Assembly: GCA_014871385.1 (NCBI GenBank)
Contig: CM026428.1
Span: forward strand, 8,501,571-8,565,570
Source: Ceratodon purpureus
Taxonomy: Eukaryota > Streptophyta > Bryopsida > Pseudoditrichales > Ditrichaceae
DNA: 64,000 nucleotides
Reading direction: 5' to 3'
Shown piece after piece: positions 46,680-58,507 of the stretch (its first letter is position 1; each line of letters starts with the position of its first letter). The translations under genes were made by a program, and so were the position numbers. The notes under the pieces are model-generated. The model did not search any database. It was given only the letters and a program-made list of their open reading frames with translations, and was not told where the DNA came from.

Positions 46680-47550
46680 TTTTGGAATATTCTTTTCTAT
46701 CATTCAATGATTGTTTATATTATTTTTACAACTACGAATATAAATTTTTAGGGAATATTCTTTTATTGTAACATGTATGCGTTTATAAATATTATCTTGT
46801 GCTAAAGTTTTAATCATGCTTTTGACATTTTTAAACAACCTTTGATGCTTTTGATATTTTTTCTCTTTACTGTGAAATATTTAAATTTCATTTGACAAAA
46901 TGGACACCCTTTTAATATTATTTAGTGAGTCATTTTTAAATGTGATTATTGAAACTTTTGAATAACCTATAAGAACTTTAAATTATTTTTTAATTTAAAG
47001 TATTCTTTAAATTTAAAATTAACAACCAACCATGGATCAAGTCAGAGTCACCAGCAGATGCAAATAATAACAAAAATGTAAATATGCACTATTCAATAGC
47101 TTGTTTAAACATTATAAATATTTGATGCATGCTATTAATAAAAATGCACTATTCAATAAATTAAATTGGATTTCAAAGTATCGAGATGCTTTTAAGTTTT
47201 TTTTTTTTTTTTTTAATCACTCAATGATTGTTTTTAATTTATTTACAACTAAGAATATTATTTTTCCATTAAAAGTCCTTTTATTTTATCCTATAGGCAT
47301 CTTTTAATGCCAAGAAAAACTTTTATTTGTTAAAAAACATTTAAAAATATTTAAACATGCTATTAATTTAAATTCACTATTCAATAGATTAATTTGGATT
47401 TTAAAGGTTCGATATGGTTTTAAGTTTTTTTAATTATTCTCTTCAATCAGTCAATGATTATTTATTTCTTATTTACAATTAAGAATATTATTTCCGATTT
47501 AAAAATTCTTTTATTTTATCGTATATGCCTTTTTCAATAATTTTTAGTGA
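46680..47550. repeat. Diverged tandem copies of an AT-rich unit
   Basis: Three related segments (about 46690-46800, 47190-47310 and 47430-47545) share CAATGATTGTTT, TTTACAACTAAGAATATTA and CTTTTATTTTATC. The last two are preceded by matching blocks with CACTATTCAATAAATTAA and GCTTTTAAGTTTTTT, which implies a unit of about 235 bp. Confidence 0.6.
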
Positions 47551-48189
47551 TTACCGTTTAAACATGCTTTTGACATTTTTAAGGGAGCGTTTGATGCTTT
47601 TGAAGCTATTTATTTTCAAATAATGGTAAGAGAATTTTTAATTCAATCATGTACCTATAATATGTCTTTGTATTTTTTTTTTTTAGTTATGCTGTTAATT
47701 CTCTATCTTGTCCATTAAAATGAACTTCTAAATTCCTCTTCGCAATTTTTTTGGAGGTTTTAACTTCTAAAAGACTCATTGCAGTCTCCCGACCGTTTGA
47801 ACCATAAGAATATCCACTAAGTGTGCACTTCTTTGTCCAGATATGTTGGCCAAACCAAGTTACTAGAAGATGTTGACCTTGAAGATCCGAATTTCAAATA
47901 TTTCGTAAGTATACAAGCTGCAAGAAGCAGTATCATGTATAATCGGAGTTCATCACTGTATCATGAATCCAACTATCATGTAAACTGTTGCAGATCTTGA
48001 GCGGAAGCTCATATGTTGAAGATCTTGAGTGGAAGCTGATCTATTGTTTAACAATGAAGATATGATCCGTAAATATCGTCATCTTACATTTGAGTACTTC
48101 GCTTTTTAATGTTTTTCAGTTATCTTTACTTATAATGTAACATTTCTGAATAATTGGAATGAAATTTCTGTTGTGATTAATTTGAATTT

Positions 48190-48860
48190 TGTAATTTAAT
48201 TTTTGAAATGCTGTGACTTGATTAATTGTCTAATCTCTGATTCTTTTGTACAAATAAAAGACCATTTTGTTAAATGATTAATTGTCCATGTCCCGATTTT
48301 TTTATAATTAGAAGACCATTTTTTAATTGAATTAATGATAAATAAATTGGAAGTCCATATTATTGAATGATTACTCGTCTGATTCCCGTTTTTTTTTTTT
48401 TTTTTTTTTTTTTTTCCCAATTTAAAGCGCATGTTATTTTTTATTTTTTTTGTGGGCGTTTTTAACCCCTTTGTATTGAATGATAAATTGCCCAATTTCA
48501 GATTTTGTTTAAAACAATTAAAAGCCCATTATATTGTTTTTGTTTTAATTAATTAAAAACTATATTTCATTGAAAGATTACGGTAATTGGTCGATTCCCG
48601 ATTTTTTTTTAAACAAATAAAAAGCCCATTTTAGTGAGTATTAATTTTTTCCTAATTCAAAGTCCATTGTAGGCAACGTTGTCCAACAATTAATTCTCCA
48701 AGTTCCGGTTTTTTCTATAAAATGAGATGCCCATATCATTGAATATTATTTTTTATTTTTTTTCATTAAAGCAAGAAGCCTTTTTAAAGAATAATTAATT
48801 GTCCAATTAATGTTCTTTTTACAATTAATAGCCCATTTTAATCACAACACGTTTTTAAAC
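48190..48860. repeat. Degenerate tandem array, unit of roughly 75-120 bp
   Basis: At least six diverged copies of a phrase with GATTAATTGTCC, then CCCGATTTTTTT, then AATTAAAAGCCCATTTT (at about 48220, 48280, 48365, 48480, 48585 and 48690). Copies have drifted strongly and are broken by T runs. Confidence 0.55.
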
Positions 48861-49791
48861 ATTAATTAGTGATTAATTTTTAAACATGCTTTAGACATTT
48901 TTAATAAAAAAATTAGAAATTGGCAAGACAATAGACTATTAGTAAATAATATGTTGGGGATTTATATAATCAATTAATATTTTGATCGTTAAAAATCATA
49001 GAAATAATGGAGTTTAAAAAATAGGGAAAAGTGGAATGTATAGTGCTATTCAAAAAAGTTAATACATGAAAGCACATTAAATGAATATATGAAGGAACTG
49101 TATTAAATATACTCAGATATTTGAACCCATTTCAAGCTATTATCAATAAAATAGACCCTTTAAAATTCATACTCCATTACAATTGATTTTATCCATCATA
49201 ATATTTATTTTTATAGTTTGATATTAAACTTTTATTCATTTCTTGAATAAGGAAATTAGCAAATTCGAAAATGATAAAGGGAACAGAAAAAAAAGAAATC
49301 AAACACTTAAAGGGCCAACAAGGATTGAAACAAATACGTAAGTTTTGTGGTATTGTATTTCAATATGAGAACTGTGAAGTAAAATGATTGTTTGGTAATT
49401 ATTAAAAATTGAGCAAAAGATAAACAAATTCTTTAAAAACATATACGAAGAAAAATGTAAAGGGAAGGTTCTGGTTTAGTGGGTGCAGGGTTTTGTAGGT
49501 TTTCCAGGGTTTTGGAACTATCTACGGTTTCCAAGTAGGGTAAGGTGAACCATGTACATGAGATGAATGATTAAGAGTGATGTTCCAGGTGGGCGGATTT
49601 CATAGACCAATGCACTCTGAACCACACGATTGGGATGATTGAACAGTTAGGATGGATTGAGAATGTGAAGCTGGATCGGCGCCATTTCCGAGAGGGAACA
49701 GTGTCTGTGCATGCGTCCATGCAGAAGTTTGAGTTCTTTGAGTTTCGGAGGGGTGAGTCTGAGACAAAGATTGTTTGCTGTTGAAGTAGGA

Positions 49792-52700
49792 ATGGGTCAC
49801 AGCAGGTCTGAGTGGGCCAAGCGGCGTGAAAAGTGCGAAGCACTTCGGGTAAGACGCGATAGAGAGAGAAGCAGGAAAGTTAGGGCACGGAGTAGAAAAA
49901 ACCAAGAAGCGAGACTTGATGCTGCGCGATCTCAGCAGCAAGCGTGTTTTGATGAGGGTGCTGAAGTGAGGGAGTCAAGATCGTGTTCCGAGAACTACCG
50001 AGTGGCAGTGGCTCGTGATGCTCGCGAGCTTGCTTACACCGTTAACGATTTGACTTCCGGCAGAGGTTTGGAGTATCAACGTGCTGTCCTCGAGAAGTTG
50101 CTCGAACAACCGTTGCTTCAACCGGCTCTTCCGGCATCTATTGTAAAGAGAGACGAGGGAGTGCAGTGTAGAGTGGTGTGTAATGGAATCAAAGATGCCT
50201 GGTCTGAGTTGAAGTATGGGGTGGGCAAAGACAAGTACCAGGCGCGGAATGTGATTGAGGCAGCTGTTATTTCGGTGGGAGACTCTAGGAGTGTGCAAGC
50301 AGCAGCGCGTTGTATCGGGATGAATCGTCGCACACTGCGGAGGGCGGTTCAACGGAGACAATTGTTGAACTCTGGAGAGAAGGGGGTTCTTTGGGCAAAG
50401 AGTGACCGTAAGAGAAGGAAGGATGCTTTGACTCAGCAAACCGTCGATGCTATTGTTCGGTGGTGGACTGAAGAAACGCGTGTGAGCCCATCAAAGAAAG
50501 ACGTGCGTCGCAAGAGGGTTGGAGTCCGACAGTTCATTTCTCACGCAGGGCACTGGCTCGAAGATTCCCAGGTAAATCTTGAAGTCATGTGCTATTTGCA
50601 TTGGGATGTACGGTACGTTCCTTTGGGGTTGCTGAGCTTTGGTAATTAATTTCTGTATGTGATCTTCGGTGCATCGTTCAGATTTTCTGCAGTAGTCGTG
50701 TGAGATTGCAAGGGTAGCCGTGAGAATTAGTTGAAGAACGTTTCAGATCGTGCTTTTTCTTGCGAGATAGCGCTGCTTAAACAGTTGTACCAAGAAAGAA
50801 ACTCACCGTTAACAAGTTTCGTCCTGGTGTCTTGCAAGAACTCTGTCCTGAGAGTATTAGCGACTCTGTAGTTTCGGCTCATTGAGTGTACGCTGGGATA
50901 CTGCATTAGGACTTCCGGAATGGCCACTACGGATTTGTTCAATGTCGACTGATAGGTATCCTAATTACTTAACGAAGATCCGTTTAGTACTACATAGGTG
51001 TTTGAGAGTAGCGAAGTCCGGAAGCTAAAGTCCTTGAGGTTTCCGTGATGTCTTGGTCGAAGTTCAACAGCTGAGTTCCTTAATTCACCCCCTCCTTTTT
51101 TTTCCCTCTGTATTTCTCAGTTCTTTCAATTGCGTCAGTATTTCCCTATTTCCATATCTTTATCCTTGATTTCCTTTGGCTATTTTATCCTTGGATTGTT
51201 TTAAATTTTCCTTCATTCTGTTCCTTTCTATAATGGTGCCCTCGATTTTTTCCTTTAGCGATTTTTCATTAGTTCCCGATCTCCCGATTCTGAGAAATGT
51301 GGACTTCCTTTAATGAGGCGTAAACTTCCTTTCCTTTAATGTGTCCTTTAGTCTGTAATTGTTTTCATGAATTCCTTCAGTCTCTAGCCTTATTCCCTAC
51401 TGTATTCCGTTATTCCTGGACTGTTTTGTATCGTTTTCCGTTATTCCTTTAATTAGATCCTTAGATCCTTTATGATTTTCCTTTAATGAATTCGGAAAAG
51501 GATCCGAGAGATGTCCTGTCCGGAGTTTCGGTACTTCCGGACTGGTAGCGAACTAACATGGCAGCTTTTATTTTTAATTTTTTTTTTTCGGTTTTGTTTT
51601 TCATTATGTGGCTCAGCTGGACTTCTACACCAGCTTCAAAGCCACTCACGACCAGCTCAAGGTTTCGTTTGTCTCGTTTCGGAGGTTGCGTCCCTTTTTT
51701 GTAAGGCGGTTACGTGACTTCAATAGCTGCTGCTGCCGTTACCATCAGGAGATGGCGGAAATAACTATAGGATTTAACAACATGAGGGCCTCGAAGTTCC
51801 ACTTTGATGACGATCTACTCTGTTGTAGTTGCGGCTGTGAGAGCCTCTGCTGTAACATTCTGTCCGGAAGAGAAGTGGAAGGTCCGGTGGTCTGTCAGGT
51901 AAATCATCATACCTACCGTCGCGCAACGGAGCTTTGGGAGCAGAGCCTATGCCCGAGGCCTCCAGGGAGCGAATGGCACGATTTAAAGTGCGTTCTAGGT
52001 GAGTGATCTGCGAACGCTGAATGTAAGGTTTCAATTCACTAGTTATCACGTCTGTTCTGCAATTGATTGTAAGCATAAATCTAGGTGATTGTTAGAATAA
52101 TGGTCGAAGGAAGTGAACCATATTAAAGAGTCTGCGCCGTTAAGTTCTGAGCTTCCTGAACTGTTTTCTAGGAGAGTGTCCACGATGTGGATTTCATCTG
52201 ATTCCTGTCTGTGAGCAAGAATCTGATCCGACAAACAAGAAACTGATGGAGTGGCGCCGATTTGAGAATGTCCCTGCAAATGGGAGGACGAAGAAGGGCG
52301 AACCGAAAAAAGTCATACGACTGGAATACAAGCAGACCACGGCACGGTATTTTCTCCAATACGCTGCTTGAGTAATGCCTGGCTTCGTACGTCACCAACA
52401 CGTCGCACGTTGGCAGGATTCACAGTTTCGGGACAGCCTACTCAAGCTGCAGCCAGGGGAAGTATTTTCTTTGATTGACTTTGCTGAAAATTACTCGTTT
52501 AAAGGGCAAGATGAAATTCAAAGCATGCATTGGTACAATTTCCAAATAACAATTCCAGTCCATATAATGTACACCTTAAACGAAAATTGGAATCCTTGTG
52601 ATCCCAACTCAAAACGTTTGAAGACAGATTACTTTTATTATATTTCAGACGACCCCAAGCATGATTCATTATTTGTGCAGCATTGTCTAACGCTGCACTG

Positions 52701-54059
52701 GAACATGCTAACGGGGTGGGGAAAAAAACCAACGCGGCACACCGTCTGGTCTGACGGGTGTGCCGCTCAGTTTAAAGGATCAACAGCTTGGTTTTATGTA
52801 GCCAGGTAATTTTCCGCAAACCTGACTTCGTTTCGTTATTTGCGTTTTGCATTTTATTAGATGCATACGAGGTCACTCCCCTTGGCGACTAGGTAACAGT
52901 GATTAAAATGAGATGTGACGACTACATGCTGTAGTTAAGACTCAATGACCGTGTGCGTATTATTGTCACATGTTGCAGCTTTTTCCAATTTCGTCAAAAA
53001 TTGAACTAACGTGTTGCCGATCCATATAGGTATCCCTCTCTAACCGTGTCCGATGACACCCCAGAAGGCTGTGCACTTGATTGGCACTTCTGGGGTACCG
53101 GACACGGAAAGGGTCCTCATGACGGGGCAGGTGCCTGTCTGAAACAGGCCATAAGAAAGGAACAGCTACGCCCCGATTCTAGGAGGTTACATGGCGCAGA
53201 AGACGTAGTTAACTACTTGAAGACATCCATGAGCCGACCAAATGGAGCATACCCGGGAGCCAGGAGAGTTGTGGACAGGCATTTCACCCTCATCGGCAAG
53301 ACAGAAGTTAGCAGGAGATTGACGATGGGATGTGCGACAGTCCCAGGTAGCCGAAGTATGCACTCCATCCGGAGTGTGGGTCCTCAAAATAACGTGCTTC
53401 TACAGGTCAGGGATTTTTCCTGCTTCTGTAATTACTGTCTTCACAGCGAAGGCGACTCATGCACTAATGCATTGTTTGTGAAGCCGTGGAGGGTCTGTAC
53501 ACTGGTGCCCACTTCAACTGACGAGGCAATACAGGAAGACGAAGACCTGGAACAGGACTGGGTGGTACAGGATGATAGCAATGATATTGCGTTGGGTCTA
53601 GAAATTGGCGACCACTTCGCAATTCTCGCAGACCCTGACGACCCGCAGTCTAAGGGAGCAGAATTTTTTGTACTGATCTGTACTAAAAAGATGTATGTAG
53701 TAGAGGAGGAACAGCTTACGGACGCATGGGGCGGTGTAGTCGAGAGGACTGACGAAGTGGTCGAAGGTCTATACTACGAGCAGCATGGAAAAAAGCCTAA
53801 CTCGTATATCTTGCTCGAGGCAGCTGGGCCAGCTAGGGTCTATTCCCATTTAGTGTGTGCGAGTAAGTTTTCCATGAAGTTAGCTAGACACAGGCAAAAA
53901 TCTAACAAATCTGTGTATTCCCTAAGCGATGCCGCGTTGGATAAAATAGCACGTGTTCTTCGAGATCGGGAGCGTGTTGCTGCCTTAGAGTCTGACGACG
54001 AATTAGGCACAGATGAAGACGATTTAGAGACTGAATCCGAGTGCAGTGATTCAGAATAA
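49792..54059 (+). pseudogene. DDE-like transposase with one in-frame TGA (941 codons)
   Basis: Four exons join in phase: 49792-50571, 51617-51998, 52172-52805 and 53030-54059. The first ATG, at 49792, is followed by a basic region. Residues 165-200 look like a helix-turn-helix (SVQAAARCIGMNRRTLRRAV), and exon 1 ends with a WWTEETRVSPSKKDVRRKR block. Exon 2 holds Cys-rich pairs (CCSCGCESLCC). Exon 3 has DFAENYSFKGQDEIQSMHW (Asp about 490) and WSDGCAAQFKG (Asp about 582). Exon 4 has WHFWGTGHGKGPHDGAGACL (Asp about 630) and an acidic tail. The same DFxENY / SDG..Q / GHGKG..DG motif order occurs in uncharacterised transposon-like proteins of animals. I cannot name the superfamily. The only lesion is TGA at 52369-52371 (codon 454), between LQYAA and VMPGF, so the gene is either newly dead or read through. 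Confidence 0.75.
51080..51510. repeat. Pyrimidine-rich intron with CCTTTAAT-type repeats
   Basis: Within transposase intron 1. Short imprecise units such as TTCCTTTAAT, TTCCGTTATTCC and CTTTAGTC recur many times. The same words occur in inverse orientation at 57775-57900 and 61350-61700. Confidence 0.6.
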
Positions 54060-54327
54060 TTTGAGTTTTTGTACAGCAGTTTGGCAGCGAGAACAAGTGA
54101 GTGATGTTTGTGCAATTTTTCTTGCCTCTTCGCTTTCCTCTGTAAATTTGATGGCAATGCAATAGACATTCTGAATTTTCTCTCTTTTTGGAATCTAATT
54201 AACTGTTTCCATGTTATGAGCAGAGATTAGGCCCGTTACTAACCTGGACTTACCTTCATTCACAGTTTTTTGCTGAAAGAGTCTTGTTTTTGATTAAAAG
54301 TTTACTCTGATTTCTATTCTTGGCCAG

Positions 54328-54403
54328 GTATGAGAAGTCAGGCAACCAGCAATTTGCTGTTGAGCTCACCAAATGGACCTTTCATGAAAGAGGCCATCTC
54401 AAG
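54328..54403 (+). pseudogene. Captured exon of OST48 (oligosaccharyltransferase 48-kDa subunit)
   Basis: 76 bp encoding 25 codons, [20 protein letters not shown] then RGHLK, matching a conserved block of the ER oligosaccharyltransferase subunit OST48 (DGL1/WBP1). It is still bordered by an intact acceptor (GGCCAG|GTATG) and donor (CTCAAG|GTATGT). It lies just 3' of the transposase on the same strand, with the rest of the host gene missing, so it is a captured fragment and not a working gene. Confidence 0.72.
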
Positions 54404-54636
54404 GTATGTTTGTCTTGCATAAAGACGACTATATTTTAAGCGCTTGTTTCTATTATGAATTCGGAGCTCTTCATTGTTCTCCGGTTTGCTTTTAGGATAC
54501 ATTTACAGAGTATTTCAGTCTATTAATGCAGGGTCGGTCTTTTTCCAACAGTGGTCCCATATTTTGAAGGTTTCTTTGATATGATCGAAGCATTGATTTC
54601 TTTTTTCGATGAAATTCAATTTTTAAGTAGTGTTTT

Positions 54637-54807
54637 CAAGTTCCAGATGTGTATGGCGTTCCAAGTTCCAGATGTGTATGGCGTTCCAAGTTCCAGATGT
54701 GTATGGCGTTCCAAGTTCCAGATGTGTATGGCGTTCCAAGTTCCAGATGTGTATGGCGTTCCAAGTTCCAGATGTGTATGGCGTTCCAAGTTCCAGATGT
54801 GTATTTC
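54637..54807 (+). repeat. Seven 25-bp tandem copies derived from an OST48 exon
   Basis: The unit TTCCAAGTTCCAGATGTGTA followed by TGGCG repeats seven times at exactly 25-bp spacing (cores at 54642, 54667, 54692, 54717, 54742, 54767 and 54792) with no differences between full copies. One unit reads FQVPDVYGV, the OST48 sequence that lies downstream of the captured exon at 54328. Because 25 is not a multiple of three the frame rotates, so the array is not a protein repeat. Confidence 0.93.
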
Positions 54808-54950
54808 TGAACGCTGAACTTTGTATGTGCAGGTCAAGGACAGGTTACATAGAGCTTGAAGAACTGAAGTCTACTTTTTCTAGACTGAAGTCTCTATTTG
54901 GTTATCTTCTCTGGATTTACCTGTTCTCTGTTGTGATCTTATCCGAACAG

Positions 54951-55450
54951 GGGGTCAAGCGAAGACCTTGATGTTTGTACATATAAGTCCGGATGCAGAC
55001 TCATTTGGAGAGACAATGAGCACCCTAAAATTTGCTGAAAGAGTTGCGACAGTGGAGCTTGGTGCTGCTCGAAGTAACAAGGAAAGTGGGGAGATTCAAA
55101 TTCTGAAGGATCAGGTTCACAGGCTTAGATAAGCGAATTTAATCAGTTCTTTGTGTTTCAAATATATTGTTCTTCACAAAAACTTGCTCATGTCAGATGA
55201 GTCTTTGATCATGAGGGTTATAGCTTGGTGTCAGCTGTATAGTGACATATTTACTAGCTTCAGTTTGTAGGACATCCTTGGTTCTCAAGTGTAATCACAT
55301 CGTATTTAAACCATCCTGCTTTTATGTCTTTTATATCCGCATCTACTGCTGCAAGTGACTACCTGTTCTCGGATCTCCTTCGAACTCTAAGTCTTCAAAA
55401 CCTCGAAGTTCATTGCAGCTGCGTAGACCCAATGAAAACTACTGATCGAC
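54951..55450 (+). pseudogene. Captured kinesin-14 motor-domain fragment
   Basis: From the acceptor ATCCGAACAG the frame reads GGQAKTLMFVHISPD, FGETMSTLKFAERVATVELG, AARSNKESGEIQILKDQVHR and a TAA at 55140-55142. This is the end of a minus-end-directed kinesin (KIN-14) motor plus its neck. A second weak match (KPRSSLQLRRP in another frame) lies near 55390-55430. The catalytic P-loop part is absent. It follows the OST48 pieces on the same strand, which fits capture of host exons by the transposon. Confidence 0.82.
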
Positions 55451-55675
55451 AAGTGTTTCTTCGGAGTTGCAGAAATTTTCAGTTCCCACCAATCCAACCC
55501 CCGAGTACTCTTAGTTCTCACCCGTGAACTTGACTGAAGTTAATCTTCAAGGCAAATCTGCAGAAAGTACCACAACTTAGAGTCAAATACGTATAAATTA
55601 AGAAAAGTAGCATAAGTCAGACTGGAAATTATAGCATCTGTTATTAAAGGAATTTGTGAAAGGAACTATACATAC

Positions 55676-57397
55676 CTGATCCGTTGTTGAAGATGAAATG
55701 TTTCTCCAGTACCCTGTGAGCCTTACGCCCTTCTGTAATATTGTCACAGACACTTTGCAATGCAGATAACGCATCATTTTCTTCCTTCGCAGCAATCTCC
55801 TACTTCTCTTCTGCGCATTTCAAGGCAGTCTGGGCGTAACGAACTTCACCTTGAGTCTTATCATCGTTGTTGTCTAGAAGAGCTTGTTTTGCTTGTATCA
55901 GTTCCGTGAACAGGGCAGCCTTGGTGGAGAATGCAAATGATCTTTTCTGTTTGGCACCGTCGTACGCGACCAGAAGCTTGGCTTTACGAAGCTCAAGGTT
56001 GGAGATAATACCTTCACACATCTTCGGAATGTCACGTGCAAAATGCATCAAAGCACCCATAACTTCTCGCGGATAGGATGCTTGAACTGGGATCAAACCG
56101 ACATTGGCGGGTCTGCGTAGAAATAGATCTTATCCGCTCAGTACTAGAGAAGAAGTCAATTCATGAATCGAGCAAAATTCAAAAGTATGACGACGGAAGT
56201 GACAACAAGCATGTGTACAATTAAAGGAAGCTGCCATCTCACCCGGCAGAATTGGTCTCAGTCGGCTTCTGTGGTGGCTCTACCGTGTCATTTGCCATGC
56301 GGTTGGGGGATGTTTGGACCTGTGAAAGGGTCGTGGGAGTGGATGTGGTCCCAACTTCAATCCCCATCTGAGCTCTAGACATTGTCATCTTCGGTGCTTC
56401 CACATAGACCGCTGACTTCCGTCTCTTCTTTTTCTCTGTAATTCCGCTGTTCTCGGTGTAGCTGTCTGAGGAGCACGAGCGCTCTTCAAGCTTTAATTTA
56501 CGCGTAGACCGAGTTTCAGGTCTCGGCATGTGAAGAACCTACCAAAATAAAGAAAGAGAATAGTCAAATTCAGTTACTGTCCAATTTCTCTAACTTGTAA
56601 CAACCTCCTACAACAAGTAGTTACGGTTACCAAAAACTTTCAAACACACTAACTTCAGCAACCCCTAGAAACTCTGATTCAGTATAGTGCAAGCAGCTGA
56701 CTTCAATACCAGTGGGCCTTGTAACCTGAATACAACTACACTCACAACTAGAATACCCCCCACAGCATGCCAAACTGTACATATAAGCCACGTCATTCCG
56801 CAAATATTTCTAAGAATTCAAGTGGCAATAAATCAGATGCATCAATCTAGACAGAGCATTCAGAGAAATATAGGTCAGAATGAGCACCTGTTCAGGGGAC
56901 AGTAGAGACCTTCGAATTGGTCGAGAGCCAGGAGATTTCGGAAAGTGATAGTTAGTGCCAACAGGCAGACCGGTCGCGATGTCTATGGTCACAGACGGGT
57001 AAGCCCAAGCCCACAGAGGATGCACCTGCTTCACTCCACGTGTGCGGCTGTAACGGTTGATGGTGCGACTCGCCAACTCCGCCCAATCCACCTCCTCTCC
57101 GGTCTTGTACTCGTACAGAATAGCTTGAGCAAAGCTATATCCGAAGTCGTTGTTTGGTGGTTTCTCCACCTGGTGAACTCGAAGCCATATCCACTGAAGT
57201 CTTTCGTTGAAGAACGTTGTGTTAGCATTAAGTCTGTAGCCATTGTTAGAACGATCTCCCGCGTATACAAACATCTGGCGGCATTCTTCTTTGCTGACGT
57301 GCTCCTCAGTCAGAGATCCACCGGGGACGAGTCCATTGTCGTTAAGCTTGCAGACGTACTTGAACCAAGGTTTCTCTGGATAATAAAACGTCTCCAT
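55676..57397 (-). pseudogene. Unknown-domain transposon gene, paralogue 1, one TAG
   Basis: Minus-strand exons 57397-56888, 56538-56243 and 56112-55676 join in phase. The ATG at 57397 starts a domain with GLVPGGSLTEEHVSKEEC, VEKPPNNDFGYSFAQAILYE and GEEVDWAELASRTI. The middle exon is Ser/Thr/Lys-rich with a basic TEKKKRRK motif (possible nuclear signal), and the last is helical and coiled-coil-like. A TAG at 55800-55802 (…CAEEK*EIAAKEEN…) interrupts an otherwise coherent frame. The first domain aligns with the N terminus of the gene at 63494 (PPN, SFA, G-x2-V-x-WA-x2-A). I recognise no described family. The final exon beyond 55676 is not resolved. Confidence 0.6.
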
Positions 57398-57774
57398 GAT
57401 CCTGATTTTGGTTCCCCTGAGAACATATTCATTAGCATTAATTCAGTTTAAGCAATTTGACGACTTTACAGTGTCCATACCTACATCTAGGTAAATCACG
57501 GACGCAGCAAGTGGACCCTTGTGCACTGCTCATGTGTCATGGCCAGCTTTGATTGAATGGCAAAATGAGACATACAAGCTCAGGGTCGAAGAATGACGAC
57601 CACAATCTAGAACATTCTAGAAGTGAAACAGTATCACGATACTTGGATTGGGTAATGGAAACGGATTTCAAACCCAGAAGCCGGAGCTACGAGGAAACCT
57701 CGAAGTTAGCTGTGAATGACCTGCTGTGCAAAAGCCACTGTTCAGCCTTCTATGTCAATACCATTCAAGTAAAG

Positions 57775-57900
57775 GAATCTGGGAGAGTCCGGAAAAATAG
57801 AAAGGACTAAAAAACCTAGGTGATAACAGGCAAAAGGAATGGAATAAAGGAAATCGGGATAGTCTGGAAAAAAAGTAATCGGGAAAGTCTGACTATGGAA
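57775..57900. repeat. Purine-rich short-repeat tract (inverse of 51.1-51.5 kb type)
   Basis: Contains GGAATAAAGGAAATCGGGA and ACCTAGGTGATAACAGGC. Very similar phrases recur at 61497-61600 (AACCTAGGTGATAAAAGACA, GGAACGGAACAAAGGAAATC), linking the two minus-strand genes. Confidence 0.65.
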
Positions 57901-58331
57901 CTGACTATAGACTGAAGAATTTAAATTTCTAAATCACCGACGCTTAACTTTTCCGAGAGAACCACTGCCAGCTGCTCATAGTGGCCAAAAAAAAGAATCT
58001 GTCTAGCTCATAGCAAGGATCTGATCAATAGTACGAGCATTAACTTTCACGGAGGCCGCATTTTCTACAGTTGGACAACTAGTTTATGGTGCTCAGCATA
58101 TGAAGTTGCATGTCTAAGAGAAAACAGAGCATAAATCGAGAATGTGATCAGTCAATGACATCAATCAGCTATGGCAAATTGGCGCATCATTCAACATGAA
58201 CAGCAAGCCCGGGAATGGAGTCTAGCAACTGGAATGGATGCAGAGGATGTAGACAGTTGAAGATACATGGGCTACTCTAAAGTACACCGCCGAATGAACA
58301 TCCTCAGCAACGTGATAGTGCGATAACTCAC

Positions 58332-58507
58332 CGGAAGTAGTGAAAGGTGAGGAGCACGTACTTGGGCAATCAACAATGTCGCGGCAGCAGCAGCGAGGCT
58401 GTCGGTGCGCCACACTCGCAGAAGGCGGGTTCCTCCGAACTTAGCAGCGATGGTAACGTCGCAAGAGATCTGCGCTAGCGGCAGATTTACCAAATTCACA
58501 CCATTTC
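58332..58507 (-). pseudogene. Orphan exon-like fragment, unknown source
   Basis: A 176-bp open stretch bounded by an acceptor (GAATGCAG|GAAATGG) and donor (TTCCG|GTGAG), reading NGVNLVNLPLAQISCDVT, FGGTRLLRVWRTDSLAAAAA and a hydrophobic end on the minus strand. It looks like a genuine exon but I cannot identify it. Given the captured exons nearby it may be another host fragment or part of paralogue 1's upstream region. Confidence 0.35.

Larger units (their letters stand above)
44595..49791. other. 5.2-kb gene-free region rich in decayed repeats
   Basis: No gene is supported. It contains inverted repeats at 45.3-45.6 kb, a purine/pyrimidine-biased block at 45.84-46.27 kb, and diverged tandem arrays at 46.7-47.55 and 48.2-48.9 kb, listed separately. 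A pure T run of 29 lies at 48390-48415. The last 250 bp become GC-balanced as the large transposon begins. Confidence 0.55.

Noticed and set aside
54551..54971. Plus- and minus-strand ORFs over the 25-bp repeat array
   Set aside because: The frame rotates through the repeat, giving periodic peptides that are not a conserved protein.
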